A stretch of 64,000 bases of DNA, taken from contig MU405306.1 in NCBI GenBank assembly GCA_022836615.1, positions 62,001-126,000 of the forward strand, given 5' to 3'. The notes under the pieces were generated by a model, which made no database searches, was not told the DNA's origin, and was given only the letters and a program-made list of their open reading frames with translations. The position numbers and the translations under genes are program-made. The DNA comes from Annulohypoxylon bovei var. microspora (taxonomy: Eukaryota; Ascomycota; Sordariomycetes; Xylariales; Hypoxylaceae). Shown one piece after another: positions 12,067-25,132 of this stretch. How positions within the stretch are numbered: the first letter of the stretch is position 1; each line of letters begins with the position of its first letter.

Positions 12067-14554
12067 ATGTCGAGGGAGACAAACGGGAAGGATTACGCAG
12101 GTGAGCGGGGATCACCCCAGCTACGTTAGGCGTGAATGATAGCTAATCATCGTGCTGGCAGTATGTGATCAATGCCGAATTAAGAAGATACGATGCGGGA
12201 GAGAGAAGCCCTTCTGCTCAAACTGCACACGCCTTGGGCACAAATGTGAATGGTCTGGGAATGGCAAGAAGGGTAACCAAACAGCTCTACTGTAAGAACC
12301 TATTGGACTAAACGAACTCCTAAGTACCTCCGCAGTTAACATATGATAGAAGCCATACCATCGAAGGTTTGAGTAGACGCCTTGAAAGTCTAGAGGTGAG
12401 TTAATTGCCATCGCTCCAAGGCTCTGTTTCTACGTAAGCTCATTACCTTAAACAGGATGCACTGGCAGAGACGCAGAACACTGTGAAGCGGCTTGCGTCC
12501 GGCGCTTCCATTCTTACAGAGGCCCCTGTAGCGCTGCAGCCCAGTGACACTTGGCCTACACCGGAGGACACCAGTACTACGGCTTACGAAGCACCCATTT
12601 TCAAGAGGCCTCTTGGTCACTTCCTCAGGTGTCCAAATTTTGAAACCACGGAGACATATTTCGACCCTACGTCGCTTGAGTCACTCTTGTACAATATAAG
12701 AGATTCCATCCTCGAACCCCTCGTCAACGAGAACCAGAATGTGAGAGAAAACGCCCTGCTTGCGCAGCAAAAATTCGATCTCTTAGTGGTACGGGAAGAA
12801 AAGACTGTTCGAAATGGGATTCTTCCTACAGCGCCTCCTATTTCCATCTTGAAGGCTATGATTGAGCCATATTTCGCAGATATTAATCCTCACTTCCCCA
12901 TCTGGACTAAAAAATCATTCATGCGAATTGCCACGGCCCTACAAGAAACAGATTCCTCCGACCAGGACCTAGGACGGATTGTATGTTCTAACAACCTAAT
13001 ACTCATAAACTTAGCGGCGAACTTATTGCATCCTCCTCATCCGGATAAATCGAACAGATCCAAGTCGGCGCGTAGTACTTCTTCCATCGACCTCGATCTT
13101 ACGAAGGGTTTCCTCGCGAATGCAAAAAGGGCAATTGAGCATGCGGAACTTCTACTCTCACCTCGACTCATCAACGTCCAGGCTCTCTTATCTTTAGTAT
13201 GTCCATCATTAAATGCACACGCTTTTAGGATAATCATTAATATACCATGAATAGTGTGTAGTAGCACAAGAACACATGTCGCCAGTCATTTTTAAGAGGT
13301 TATTTAATATGGCTGCGCAGTGCGCGAAGTCTATCGGCCTTCACGACTGGGAAAGAAGCGTACGAGAGCAAGATGACACTCGAGAAAGACAATGCGTATC
13401 ATACTGTTTATATGTTCTCGACAAAACGGTCTGCTGGACTATCGGCCCGTCCACTTCCATTCCATTATCTGACGTCTATATTGATAATAGTTCGAAGTCA
13501 TTCGACGATATGACTATGAATGACCTAGTTGCTAAAGCAAAGTTAGCCGAAATCCAAGAAGAAGTCTATTTAGAGATATATGCATGTCGAGCTCCAGCAA
13601 GGACCGAGGACCAAGTCCGATTGATGATATCCAGATTTAATCAGAAACTACGAGATTGGCTGATCGAGTCAGGTATGGACCAAGAAGATCTGGACAATAC
13701 CGCTTCTCTGGAGTCTACATCGAAGATTGAACTGTCTATCGGATTTACTTGTACCCAGTTATTATATATGTGGCCCTTTAGGGAACACCCAGATATCATA
13801 TCGAAGTGTATAGAAGTTAGTAGGAGATGTATGAAGCTCTTACTTCACTTATGGTGTTCCTCGGCGGAGCTAGGGCACCGAGGGATACTTCCGCGGTTAG
13901 CATTTCTGACTCCGACTTGACCTCTACCTCCTTTCTCTATCTTCTGCCCGACGAGACTAATTTTATTAAAACAGCATCCTCGCGTCTCACCCACCTCTGT
14001 ACCTATACGAGATTTATGCCCACGTTCTCGCTATAGGTGAAGAACAGGATTCGTTAGACGTTGAATTGCTTCAATCATTTGTCGAAATGGTTGAAAGCAT
14101 AACCGATCTACAAGAAGAGAATTCGTACAACAGGCGATTATGCGAGGCATCTTCCATCCTCATGGACGTGGTAGCTGCAAGAAACATCCAACGTAAAAGG
14201 CGAAAAACTCATCATCATTCGTCACAGTCGGTATTACTCTCGTCTTCAACGTCACCAAGGCGTACACGTCGCGCGTCTCCTTTCACCCCATCTTCGGACG
14301 TGCAAGCCCATTACAATGAGAACAACACATCTCCCCAAATTCGAAATAGCCAAGGTACTTCGAGCGTTGGAAGTTCAAACTTCGACCCACTGTTGTCCCC
14401 AACCGATTCAGGAGGTTGTGCAGGTGACCAACTGGCCACATTGATAGGATCATTGGGAAAAGGTCCATTCGAAACCTTCGACCTTCTTGGATATAGTGAT
14501 CCTCAGATATCGAGGGGCGAAAGTCTCGTTGAGAAGGAGATTTGGTGGGATTGA
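12067..14554 (+). CDS. Zn2Cys6 transcription factor with fungal-specific domain
   Basis: Nuclear DNA-binding regulator of the Gal4 class. Six exons were read: 12067-12100, 12162-12291, 12350-12395, 12456-13196, 13255-13895, 13975-14554 (723 residues, frame closed across all joins). The binuclear zinc cluster has the spacing C-x2-C-x6-C-x6-C-x2-C-x6-C, starting CDQCRIKKIRC at residue 13, followed by a basic linker and a short heptad-like segment (LSRRLESLE) typical of a dimerisation coil. The central region (about residues 190-520) resembles the fungal-specific transcription factor domain, with MSPVIFKRLFNMAAQCAKSIGLH-type helices. The C-terminus is Ser/Thr-rich with a basic stretch (RKRRKTHHH). 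It lies near the PKS, as FUM21 does in the fumonisin cluster, so a pathway-specific role is plausible but inferred. The donor at 13896 (GTTAGC) is weak, so that junction is the least certain. Confidence 0.84.
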
Positions 14555-14787
14555 AAAAGATTTGACCTAAATTATCCTTGTTCGTTAAAATAAGTAAAGG
14601 ACGCTTGTGCATAGGAGTGTGTTAGAACGTTTTCTAGACGCAAAAGCTCTATAAACCAAACTTCATTTGAAGTGAGATGGTATGTATGGTAGGCGCTGGA
14701 AGGTATTCCTCGGGTATATGGAAGGAACCGGGCAATAAGGGGGCTTCTTTATATAGCCCCTAAAGTTAGGTCATGAGAATCAGACCT

Positions 14788-15690
14788 TCATCCTCTTCCT
14801 TCTTCTACACCCTCCTTCTTTCTTGGGCGCATGAGTTCTAGTATGAACCCCATACCATCGTTGCAAGGATCTGGCGATCCCCTGAAATATACATCGTCGA
14901 CGAAAATTTCGATCACTAGGCCAATCCTCGACTTCTCGAATTTCTGTCCCCAAGAATCTTGAAGTTGCGCGCCATCAACTAACGACTCAAGTGTGGATGT
15001 AACCTTATCCATCTGGGTTAAATATTCTTGCGGATATGCATCCCACAGCTCTTTAGGTAATAGGTTTGTCCGTACGGATCCAGGACAAATTGCGTATGTT
15101 CTTATGCCATCTTCATCATAGAACAAGGGGGCAACTGAGCGCATGAAATTCAATATGCCTGCCTTGGCTGCGGCGTATAAAGGCGTGATTGCTTGGGGGT
15201 ACTAATGTGTATGAGGCGGATGTAATGGTATAACTATTTTATGAAGGAGAGTACTCACTATGCCAGCGATGCTTGATGTCAGAATGAGAACACAATCCTT
15301 GGCTCCATTCGCATTAGCCCTGAAGTAGTGCTGCGCAAGGTAACTCGTCTTGATCACTCCTTTCAGATTGATATCAATACTAGACACATCTGGCTCCGGT
15401 GGTGGTAGCGATGAGAACTCATGTCTTTCGAAAAACTTCCCCTTCTCCATGATACCGGCATTCGCAAAAACAAAATCGAGTCGACCCTCGGTCTTGAAGA
15501 CGACATCGAAAGAAGACGATAGGGATTCCCACGAGGCAACATCGACTTTATGAAAAATACAATTACTTAGGCTAACTTCATTCAAGTCGAAAATGTGTAC
15601 CCGCCAACCCTTCTGGGAAAAGACTTCGGCCACTGCTAGCCCTAGTCCTGATGCACCGCCGGTGATGATGGCTACTTTCGAGTTCGACAT
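14788..15690 (-). CDS. Short-chain dehydrogenase/reductase, 15-PGDH-like
   Basis: Classical SDR that would oxidise or reduce a hydroxyl/keto group with NAD(P). On the minus strand the exons are 15690-15259 and 15201-14788 with a 57 bp intron that starts GTGAGT; 281 residues. The N-terminal TGGASGLGLA nucleotide loop, an acidic FDLNE end of the second strand (favouring NAD over NADP), the NAG motif (FANAGIM), a catalytic Ser in LTSSIAG and YAAAK as the Tyr/Lys pair are all present. Its order and length match 15-hydroxyprostaglandin-dehydrogenase-like SDRs common in fungi. It is convergent with the Zn2Cys6 gene (233 bp apart) and may tailor the PKS product, although this SDR group also occurs widely outside clusters. 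The C-terminal tail is charged and low in complexity. Confidence 0.9.
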
Positions 15691-16044
15691 TATACTTAGG
15701 TGTAGATAGGAAGCGTCAAGATTGGGTTGATAAATAATAGGGGTAACTAGAGATAAGTTTTTATAATATTATATATTATAATTCATGAGCTTCCACCACT
15801 GCCTCCATCCCCAAGATCATGCCAGGGGGATTCCCCGCACCGGCACTTTTCAATGCTTCAAATGCCTACAGTGCCGTCCTTTTTCCATATATTAGTCTTG
15901 TCGGAATACTTAAATACCTAAACATCATCGTCAAATATTCTGACAAGGCAACCTGATACGGAGCTATATAGCGTTATATACTTAGTTTATGTATATATGC
16001 CGTGAATCATACCCGAGTTTAACGAGGGTAATTGAACGGGAAAA
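15691..16044. other. SDR promoter and flank of the repeat block
   Basis: This 354 bp stretch has no gene. It contains the presumed promoter of the minus-strand SDR and a short inverted repeat (CTTGTCGGAATA near 15898 and its imperfect complement near 15935) that could form a stem. It ends where the first copy of the 1.15 kb repeat begins. Confidence 0.35.
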
Positions 16045-17177
16045 GCTTTGGTGTGTTTTTTTTCTCCATGGTCCTTATCAAAAATCTCCTATCGCGGTAA
16101 TCCCGTATCTCCGGCGCTAAAAAGTGTGTAAACCCCGTTATCTCCAGAGAGGCCGATATATCCACGACGATTGATTGGGTGCATCTTCTCGCGGGTGGGT
16201 CCATCTCAAAGCTTTTAACCAATCAGATCAACAGATCTCAACTTTCGAGGTGGTCCGTTCGCGAGAAGGTGCGTTTCGACAAGATTCAGTTTTTCGAAAA
16301 CGAAAAGCTTGTCAAAAGCTGGTTCTCGCGCACGGACCAGTTGGGTGGCAGCGACGAATTGATTACCTAAGATGCTTATGTAATTGATTTAGCACACGTA
16401 AAAAGAACCCCTAAGCTGGGTGACTAAGCAGCCCCCGAAAGGGTGGCTAAGGCGTTAGAAAGGGGGCTACGGGTGGCCATGGGTGGCTGAACAGGTGGTT
16501 CAACGGGAGATTAGACGGGGGTTCATCAGGGGGTGGTTAGGTAAACGGGTGGCTAGACCAGGGGTTGAACGGGTGGCTTCACGGGAGGCTCAAGGGGTGG
16601 ATTGACGGGTGGCTAATCGGGTGTTTAGATCGGGGGAGGCTACGGTGGTTAGACCGGTGGTTAGACCGGGGGTTTAACGGGGGTTCAACGGAACGGGTGG
16701 TTAGACCGGTGGCTAAACGGGTGTGTGGTTCAACGGGTGGCTAAAGGGGAGGCTCAACGGGTGGCTTAGGGGTTCGATAAGGGGTGGCTTACGGGGTGGT
16801 TACGGGTGGTTCAACGGGCGGTTAGACGGGTGGCAGCACGGGTGGCTAAAGGAGAGGCGTAAAGGGAAGGCTTAAAGGGTGGTTGGCCGGGGGGTGGTTC
16901 AACGGGTGGCAGAACGGGAGGCCCGGCGGGTGGCTTAAGGGTTCGATAAGGGGTGGCTTAGGGGTTCGATAAGGGGTGGCTTACGGGGTTGTTACGGATG
17001 GCAGCACGGGTGGCTAAAGGGGAGGTTCAAAGGGTGGCTAAACGGGTGCGCGAACCGTGGTGGTGAGTGGTTTTTCGTCGCATGGTAAAAGAAATAAAAG
17101 TGGGAGATCGGGGAATCGAACCATCGACCTCCGGTTAAACTCGGGATATTGTGCCACCCGAACGGGTGGCCTCGCGT
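16045..17177. repeat. Copy 1 of a ~1.15 kb composite repeat
   Basis: First of two direct copies. It has three parts: a ~380 bp unique head starting GCTTTGGTGTG; a ~640 bp core (16430-17060) of degenerate units built on GGGTGGCTNAAC; and a ~120 bp end that, read on the minus strand, carries a perfect tRNA B box (17112-17122) and a CCACCC/GGGTGG stem with a GAAC loop. The minus-strand segment of about 70 nt before the CCA-like end roughly follows tRNA spacing, with an imperfect acceptor stem. No protein is encoded. It may be a SINE-like or minisatellite-bearing element; no target-site duplication was identified. Confidence 0.75.
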
Positions 17178-17189
17178 TGTACGGGTACA

Positions 17190-18388
17190 GCTTTGGTGTG
17201 TTTTTTTTTCTCCATGGTCCTTATCAAAAATCTCCTATCGCGGTAATCCCGGATCTCCGGCGCTAAAAAGTGTGTAAACCCCGTTATCTCCAGAGAGGCC
17301 GTTATGTCCACAACGATTGATTGGGTGCATCCTCTCGTGGGTAGGGCCTTTCAACCAATCAAACAACATATCCTAGCTTTCGAGGTGGCCCGTTCGCGAG
17401 AAGGTGGTTTTCGACAAGATTCAGTTTTTCAGAAACGAAAAGCTTGTCAAAAGCTGGCTCTCGCGCACGGACCAGATGGGTGGGAAAGCAGACGAATTGA
17501 TTACCTAAGATGCTCGCGCACGGACCAGTTGGGTGGCAGCGACGGAACGATTACCTAAGATGCTTATGTAATTGACTTAGCACACGTAAAAAAGACCCTT
17601 AAGCTGGGTGACTAAGCAACCCCTGAGAGGGTGGCTAAGGCGTTAGAAAGGTGGCTACGGGTGGCTACGGTGGTTCAAGGAGTGGTTTATCGGGGGTGGT
17701 ACAACGGGGGTGGTACAACGGGGGTGGTTAGGTAGACGGGTGGCTAGACCGGGGGTTGAACGGGTGGCTTAACAGGTCAACGGGAGGCTGAACGGGTGTT
17801 TAGATCGGGGGAGGCTACGGGGGTTAGACGGGTGGTTAGACGGGTGGCTGCACGGGTGGCTTAATAGGGGTTCGACGGGGTGTTCGACGGGTGGCTAAAG
17901 GGGAGGCTCAACGGGTGGTTGGCCGGGGGGTGGTTCAACGGGTGGCAGAACTGGAGGCCCGGCGGGTGGCTTAAGGGTTCGATAAGGGGTGGCTTACGGG
18001 GTGTTTTAGATTGGGGGAGGCTACGGGTGGTTCAACAGGTGGTTAGACGGGTGGCCACGGGTGGCTACGGGGGCTGGCCGGGGGTTAGACCGGTGGTTTG
18101 AAGGGTGGTAAAACGGGAGGTCCGGCGGGTGGCTTAGGGGTTCGATAAGGGGTGGCTTACGGGGTGGTTACGGGTGATTCAACGGTCGGTTAAACAGATG
18201 GCAGCACAAATGGTTAAAGGAAAGGCGTAAAGGGGAGGCTTAAAGGGTGGCTAAACGGGTGCGCGAACCGTGGTGGTGCGTGGTTTCGTCGCATGGCAAA
18301 AGAAATAAAACTGGGAGATCGAGGAATCGAACCATCGACCTCCGGCTAAACTCGGGATATTGTGCCACCCGAACGGGTGGCCTCGCGT
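17190..18388. repeat. Copy 2 of the ~1.15 kb composite repeat
   Basis: Second direct copy, offset by 1,145 bp from the first. Head and tRNA-like tail align closely with copy 1, while the G-rich core has diverged by gains and losses of short units. Copy 2 also has a small internal duplication near 17,460-17,565 (the segment ending in GATTACCTAAGATGCT is repeated). The tail ends only ten bases before the left LTR of the large Copia element. The reverse B box is at 18323-18333. Confidence 0.75.
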
Positions 18389-18397
18389 ATTATATAT

Positions 18398-18580
18398 TAT
18401 GGACATTCAAAGCTTAATCATTACGTGTGTTAAAATTGGTTATTATTTTTAAAAATTAAAACTTTTTTAATTATTTAAGGAATTTTATTTAATACATTAT
18501 AAGTGGGGTAATAACTTTTTTAAAGTAATTAATGCACTCGTGATTTATTTTTAAAATTTTTAATTATTTATTTATTTATA
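18398..18580 (-). repeat. LTR, left end of the outer Copia element
   Basis: 183 bp, AT-rich copy of the family LTR in minus orientation. It aligns over its whole length with the LTRs at 19472, 25133 and 36967. In plus-strand view it runs from TATGGACATT (from a TGTGG terminus) to TATTTATA. Confidence 0.88.
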
Positions 18581-19471
18581 CATTTTCTTAATATTACGAA
18601 ACCGTGTTAATTATTTTAAAAATTTTTTAATTTTATTAATTTTAAGAATTTTTTATATTTTATAAAATTTAATAATTTCGTGAAATTATTTATTAAATTA
18701 TCGTTTATATTTACGTATTTAATTTTAATATTATTATTTTTTATTTTTTAATAAATATAATAATAATTTTTATAAATATAATGTTTATTTTTATTAATAA
18801 CCGTATTTTTAATTTATATTTTCGTAATATTATTATTAAATAATAAAATCATTAAATTTATTAATATTTATTATAATTTTATTAAAAAGTTTTTAATTTA
18901 TACGGTATTTACCGTTTCCGTTATTAAAATTATATATTCGGTTTTATTAAAACTTTATATTATTATTATTTATAATTTAAATAATTATAAAACCGGTGCG
19001 TTAATTATATAAAATACGATTTTTATAATAAATTTTATAATAATTAAATTTATTATATAATTAATATTAACGACGTTATATAACTTTAAGTTATTATATT
19101 TTATATAATTATAATTATTTATAAGTTTTTTATAATAAATAACTTTTTATAATTTACTTTTTAAATATTTTAATACGTATTTAATATTTATTAAATAATT
19201 TTTAATAAAATTATTTATAAATTTAAACCATATAAATATAATAAAATTAATGTTAAATTTTAATAAATAAATTATAAAATTCGTTTTACTTATTAATAAC
19301 ATATATTAAAACACGTCGTAAAAATTAATATAATTATTTTTATTTTTAAAATATAAAAAATCTTTAATATAAATTTCACAAAGAAATTTCACATTTTTTT
19401 CGTTATTAAATTTAATTTTAACGAATGTTTTAATAATATATTATTTTTAATTTAATTTAATATTTCCCGTT

Positions 19472-19653
19472 TATAAGTAAATGGGCAATTAAGAATTTTA
19501 AAAGTAAATCACGAATGCATTAATTACTTTAAGAAAATTATTATTTTATTTATAATGTATTAAATAAAATTCCTTAAGTAATTAAAAAAGCTTTAATTTT
19601 TAAAAATAATAATTATTTTAACACATGTAATAATTAAGCTTTAAATATCCACA
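19472..19653 (+). repeat. 5' LTR of the inner Copia element
   Basis: 182 bp, starting TATAAGTAAATGG (a TG terminus mutated to TA) and ending CCACA. It is a direct repeat of 25133-25314 and of identical length. Confidence 0.87.
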
Positions 19654-22600
19654 TAATAATATTTCTTTATTAATAATTTCATTTATATTACCATTAATAA
19701 ATTATTTTTATAATATTTAAAACCATTTAAATTAAATAAAACCATTAGATTTTAAAGATTTAAAAACGGGTAACCTTAATATAACCGTTAAAAAAAAACG
19801 TAAAAAATAATAATTAATGGGTTATAAAAATTTATTAATAATTAAAAAAAATTAAATAATTATTTAATAATTAAAAATATATAATTATATATTATGGTTA
19901 AAAAGTTACGAATAATTATTACCAAGGTTAAATTTATTATTATTAAAATTTAATTAATATTATTAATATTATTAACACCATTATTATTAACCTTTAAATC
20001 CTTTTATATTTTATTAAAAATAATTAAATTATTAAAATTAATTAATAAAATATAAAAAAATAATTATATATTAAAAATAAAATTATAATTTAACGTTTTA
20101 TATAATATAATAATAATTTAACTTAACGAATATAAAAATTAATGCAAGGAATGTAAAAGGATTAATTTATAATAAAATAAAGTATTAATTAATAATAAAG
20201 ATAATAAAAATTATAAATTAATTAATACCTTTGGTAATAAAGTTAAAAATAAGGTTAAATTTTATAAAAAAAATTTTTATAAAATTATTAAGCATTAAAA
20301 CGGGATTAATTTTAATAATTTAAATATTTTTAATAATAAAAACGATTTATTATTAAGTTTATTATTATTATTATTAAATTTAAATGGTTTAAAAAATGTA
20401 TATTATTCGAATAAATTCTTTAATTCCGATAATAATATAAATCGTAACGTTAAAAAAAAGTTAAATAAACGTAAAGTTAATAAAAATTTATATAAAGCTT
20501 GTAAAGTTATATATAAGCTTAATTAAAAGCATTTTAATTTTTCGATTAATAAAAAAAACCACTTTAAAAATTAAAGTAATTAATAAGTATATTAAAAAAC
20601 CTTTATATTAACCTTAAAGGAAATTAATTATAAAAAGTACATAAAATTTATTAAACTTAATAAGCTTCGTATAATTAAAATATTAATGTATATTTATTAC
20701 CGAGTATTATTAAATTTTATTTTTAAAATATAAAAGGGAATAAAAATGTTTAAAATATTCCGATAAACTTATAATTCCATTGGCAAGGTTCATTAAAAAA
20801 ACCTATAAAATAATTTTATTAAAAAAAATATAATAATAAAAATTTTATTAAATATTTTTTAAAATAATAACTTGTTATTAAAGTTATTAAAAATATAAAA
20901 ATAAAGTTTAAAAATAAATAACTTATTATTATGTTTTATAATAATTACGAGGAAAAAATAAAAAATTAAATTTAATTATTTTATAAGTTTTTTTATAATA
21001 AATATTATATAATTATTAACGTTATCGAAGATTTTATAAACGAATTTTAAAAAAAGATTAATAATAATAACATTAATAATAACGGAAAAAATAATAACAT
21101 TAATAACGGTTATAATAATAATTATTAAAAAAATATTATTAATAATATTTAAAAAAAAAATTAAGTTATTAAAAAGCTTAAACATTTATTAAAGAAATAA
21201 AATTAAAATAATAAAAAAGGTTTTTTTTATTTTAAATGTAACGAATACGATTATATTAAACGTAATTACTTAAAGTTTAAAGGTTAATAATTAAATTAAT
21301 AAATTAATATAAATAAAAATAATAAATAAATTAACGTATTATAAGGTTAACGCCGTTTTAATTATACCTTTTAACCTTCGCAAGGATTTTTTTAATATGT
21401 TATTAAAAGTGATGGATTTTACATTACGAACGTTAATAAAAAAAACTTAAACTCATTATTTAAAAATTATAATTAAATTAAACATTTATAAAATTTAATT
21501 TATATGCCGTTAACTTTGCGACTTATTTAAAAAAACGTAACGATAATAAATAAATCGTTTAATAAATTAACGTTATAAAATGTTAATTTTTATAACCTTA
21601 ATAAATAACGGAACGAATTATTATATAATATAAACGTAAACGTCCATATAATTAATAACGAAATTAATTTCAAATTTAATACGATGGTAAATATTCGCGG
21701 CAAAGGTTATAAAATTAATATTAACGGTGGCTTTATATACGTTATAAAAGTTAAAATAAATTTATTTTTTTTTCAAAAAATTAATAAAAAGTTTAAAACC
21801 TTGAAATTATAATATATATTATATATAAAAAACTTTTCGTTTAAAATCTTTTCGGGTAAATTATATTATTAAATAAATGGTTAATTAAATTATAATTTAA
21901 TTTATAACTTTAATAAAATAACTTTAATAACTTTTAACGTTAAAAAATAAAGGTTTTTCTTTTAATAATACGGTAAAAAAAAACTAAAAATCGTTTATTT
22001 TTTTAAATAATAAAAGCGTAAATTAAGGTTAATAAAAAATAAAATTAAAAGCATAATAATAATTTTAATAATTAAAAAGCTTAGTAAATTATTTAACGAT
22101 GTTAAAAGTAAATTAATACTTTAATATTATTATTTTTATTATTTTAACGTAAAATAATTAAAATAAATTATTAAATGTATAATAAATATAAACTTAAAAA
22201 TATCCGACATTTTATTTTTACTTTATTTCGCGTATAATTAAATAAAAATCACGAAAACCTCATTAAAAGATTTTTAAAAATGTGTTAAATATATTAATGA
22301 AATTATTTAATGTGATTTAAATGAATTAAAACTTGTATTAATTAATAATAATTAATACTTTACATTAATTATTAAAAATTACAATGAATATAAATAATTT
22401 ACCTTTTATAAAATAAAAAATAAAACGTCGTAAATGTTTATAATATACATTATAATGGTATTTAAAAAGTTATTAACTTTATCCACATTTAACGATAACT
22501 TTTATAAACAAATAATTACATTAAAATTAAATAATAATAAAAAATTCAAAATAAATAAAATTTAAGATAAATATAATAATATAAGTATCGAATTTATCAT

Positions 22601-25132
22601 TTTTATTACATATAATTAATATTAAAACGATAAAATTAAATGTGGGATTTAAGTTTTATAAAATTTATTTAAAGTTATAATTTTAATAATAAAAATCTTA
22701 ATTTATTTTTAAAATTATATTATAAAAACATTAATTTATATAATTAATAAAACAAGGATAACGGTGGTTAAAAATATTACATTTTATAAAAATTATTAAA
22801 ATAATTTAAACTTTAAAAAAAATTATAAGTTTAATAATTCGTATTTATAAATTATAAACACATAATATACCGCTTTCATTAATAAAAACCATTATATTAA
22901 AATTAAAAAATTTAAAACTTAAGGTGTAAAAGTTTTTTTTTTAAAATATAACGGGGAATATAATTTCATTATATAATTCTTTAAAAGTGGTCACTTTTTA
23001 AAAACCTTTTACGTTACATTTTATAAATACTTAAATAATAAAAATAATACTTTAAATTTTAAAAATATCGTTAAATCATTATTTTAATATATTCAACGAT
23101 AATTCCATTATAAAAAACCATAAAAAAATGTTAACGTATAAAATAAAAACGATAATATAATGAATAAAAATATTATAAATAATAACGAACATCGCATCCA
23201 TTTTAAACGCGATAAATTTAAGAAAAAAAAACCAAACTTATATAATTACAAAGCTTTTAATAAACATTGCAAAATTTACGTTATTTTAATATTATACATT
23301 TAAAAAAATAAAAATAACAAAGTTTTCGAAAATTTCATCGATTTTTATAATATAATATTAAATTTATTAAAAGAATTATTTAAAATAAAATAAAAATGTG
23401 CCTTCGAAAATAATAATTTCCTTAATAAATTTATAAACATAATTAAAAAATACCATTTATTTATTATTAATGTTAATAAACTTTCACTTAAAAATACCAT
23501 GGTAAACTTTAAAAAGAAAAAATGGATCGAAGTTATTTTTTTAAAAATCAAAGAAAACCTCGAATGTGGAACCTTTAAATTCACCGATAACTTTAAAATT
23601 ATTAATAGTTATTTTATTAACGTAAAATAAATATTTAAAAAAAAATTCTTATTAATAAAAACTTTAAATAAATTTAAGGTTTACATTTACGCGTGAAAAT
23701 TTACGTAACGAAAAAACATTAATTATAATAAAACGTTAATTATAACCGCAAAAACAATATTATAATAAATATTAATAACTTTAATAACATTTAAAAAATA
23801 ACACATTATTTAAATTAATTTCATTATCACGTACCTTAATAATAACTTTAAAAAACGTATTTTTATAAAGCTTTTTTTTATGTTATTCGAATACTTCGAA
23901 AAGTATTTTAAAGAAATCGTTAAATATAATTATATTATTAATAAAATTATTAAATTAATAAACTTATTATATAAATTAAAGCAATTAAATATAATTTAAT
24001 AAAAAAAAGTTAAAAAACTTTTATAACAATTAAGTTTTAAACTTTTATACTTTAATAATATTATTTATTATAATAAAAAAATTAATATTATTATAACCTT
24101 ATACGTGGATAATTTCTTATTATTTAATTTAAATTTAATAACTTTATAATAAATTACGAAAAATATTAAAAAAGATGTGTTTATTATTAAATTAAATAAC
24201 GTAAATTAATTTTTAAATGTTAAAATAATATGATTTTCCTTAATAAAAGATATTAAATTAAACCAAAAATAATATATTATTAAAACATTCGTTAAGGTTA
24301 AATTTAATAATGGAAAAGGTGTGAAATTTCTTTATAAAATTTATATTAAGGATTTTTTATATTTTAAAAATAAAAATAATTATGTTAACTTTTATAACGT
24401 ATTTTAATATATATCATTAATAAATAAAATAAACTTTATAATTTATTTATTAAAATTTAACATTAATTTTATTATATTTATATAATTTAAATTTATAAAT
24501 AATTTTATCGAAAATTATTTAATAAGTATTAAACGCGTGTTAAAATACCTAAAAAACGAACCATAAAAAACCATCCATTATAAGAAATTTATAAATAATT
24601 ATAATTACGTAAAATATAACAATTTAAAGTTACATGACATTATTAACGTTAATTACATGGTAAATCCGATTATTATAAAATTTATTATAAAAATTATATT
24701 TTACATAATTAATACATCGGTGTTATAATTATTTAAATTATAAGTAATAATAATATAAAACTTCGGTGAAATTAAATATATAACCTTAATAACGGGAATA
24801 ATAAATGCCGTATAAATTAAAAACTTTTTAATAAAATTATAATAAATATTAATAAATTTAATAACCTTATTATTTAATAATAACACTACGAAAACGTAAA
24901 TTAAAAATACGATTATTAATAAAAACAAACGTTATATTTATAAAAATTATCATTACATCCATTAAAAAATAAAAAATAATAACATTAAAATTAAATATAT
25001 AAACATAAATAATAATTCGATAAACGATTTCATAAAACCATTAAATCCCGCGAAACATAAAAGATTTTTAAAATTAATAAAATTAAAAACCTTTTAAAAT
25101 AATTAATATAATCTCGTAATATTAAGAAAACA

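Noticed and set aside
17108..17178. Functional tRNA gene on the minus strand
   Set aside because: The acceptor and T stems pair imperfectly and the D arm departs from consensus, so it is described as tRNA-like within a repeat.
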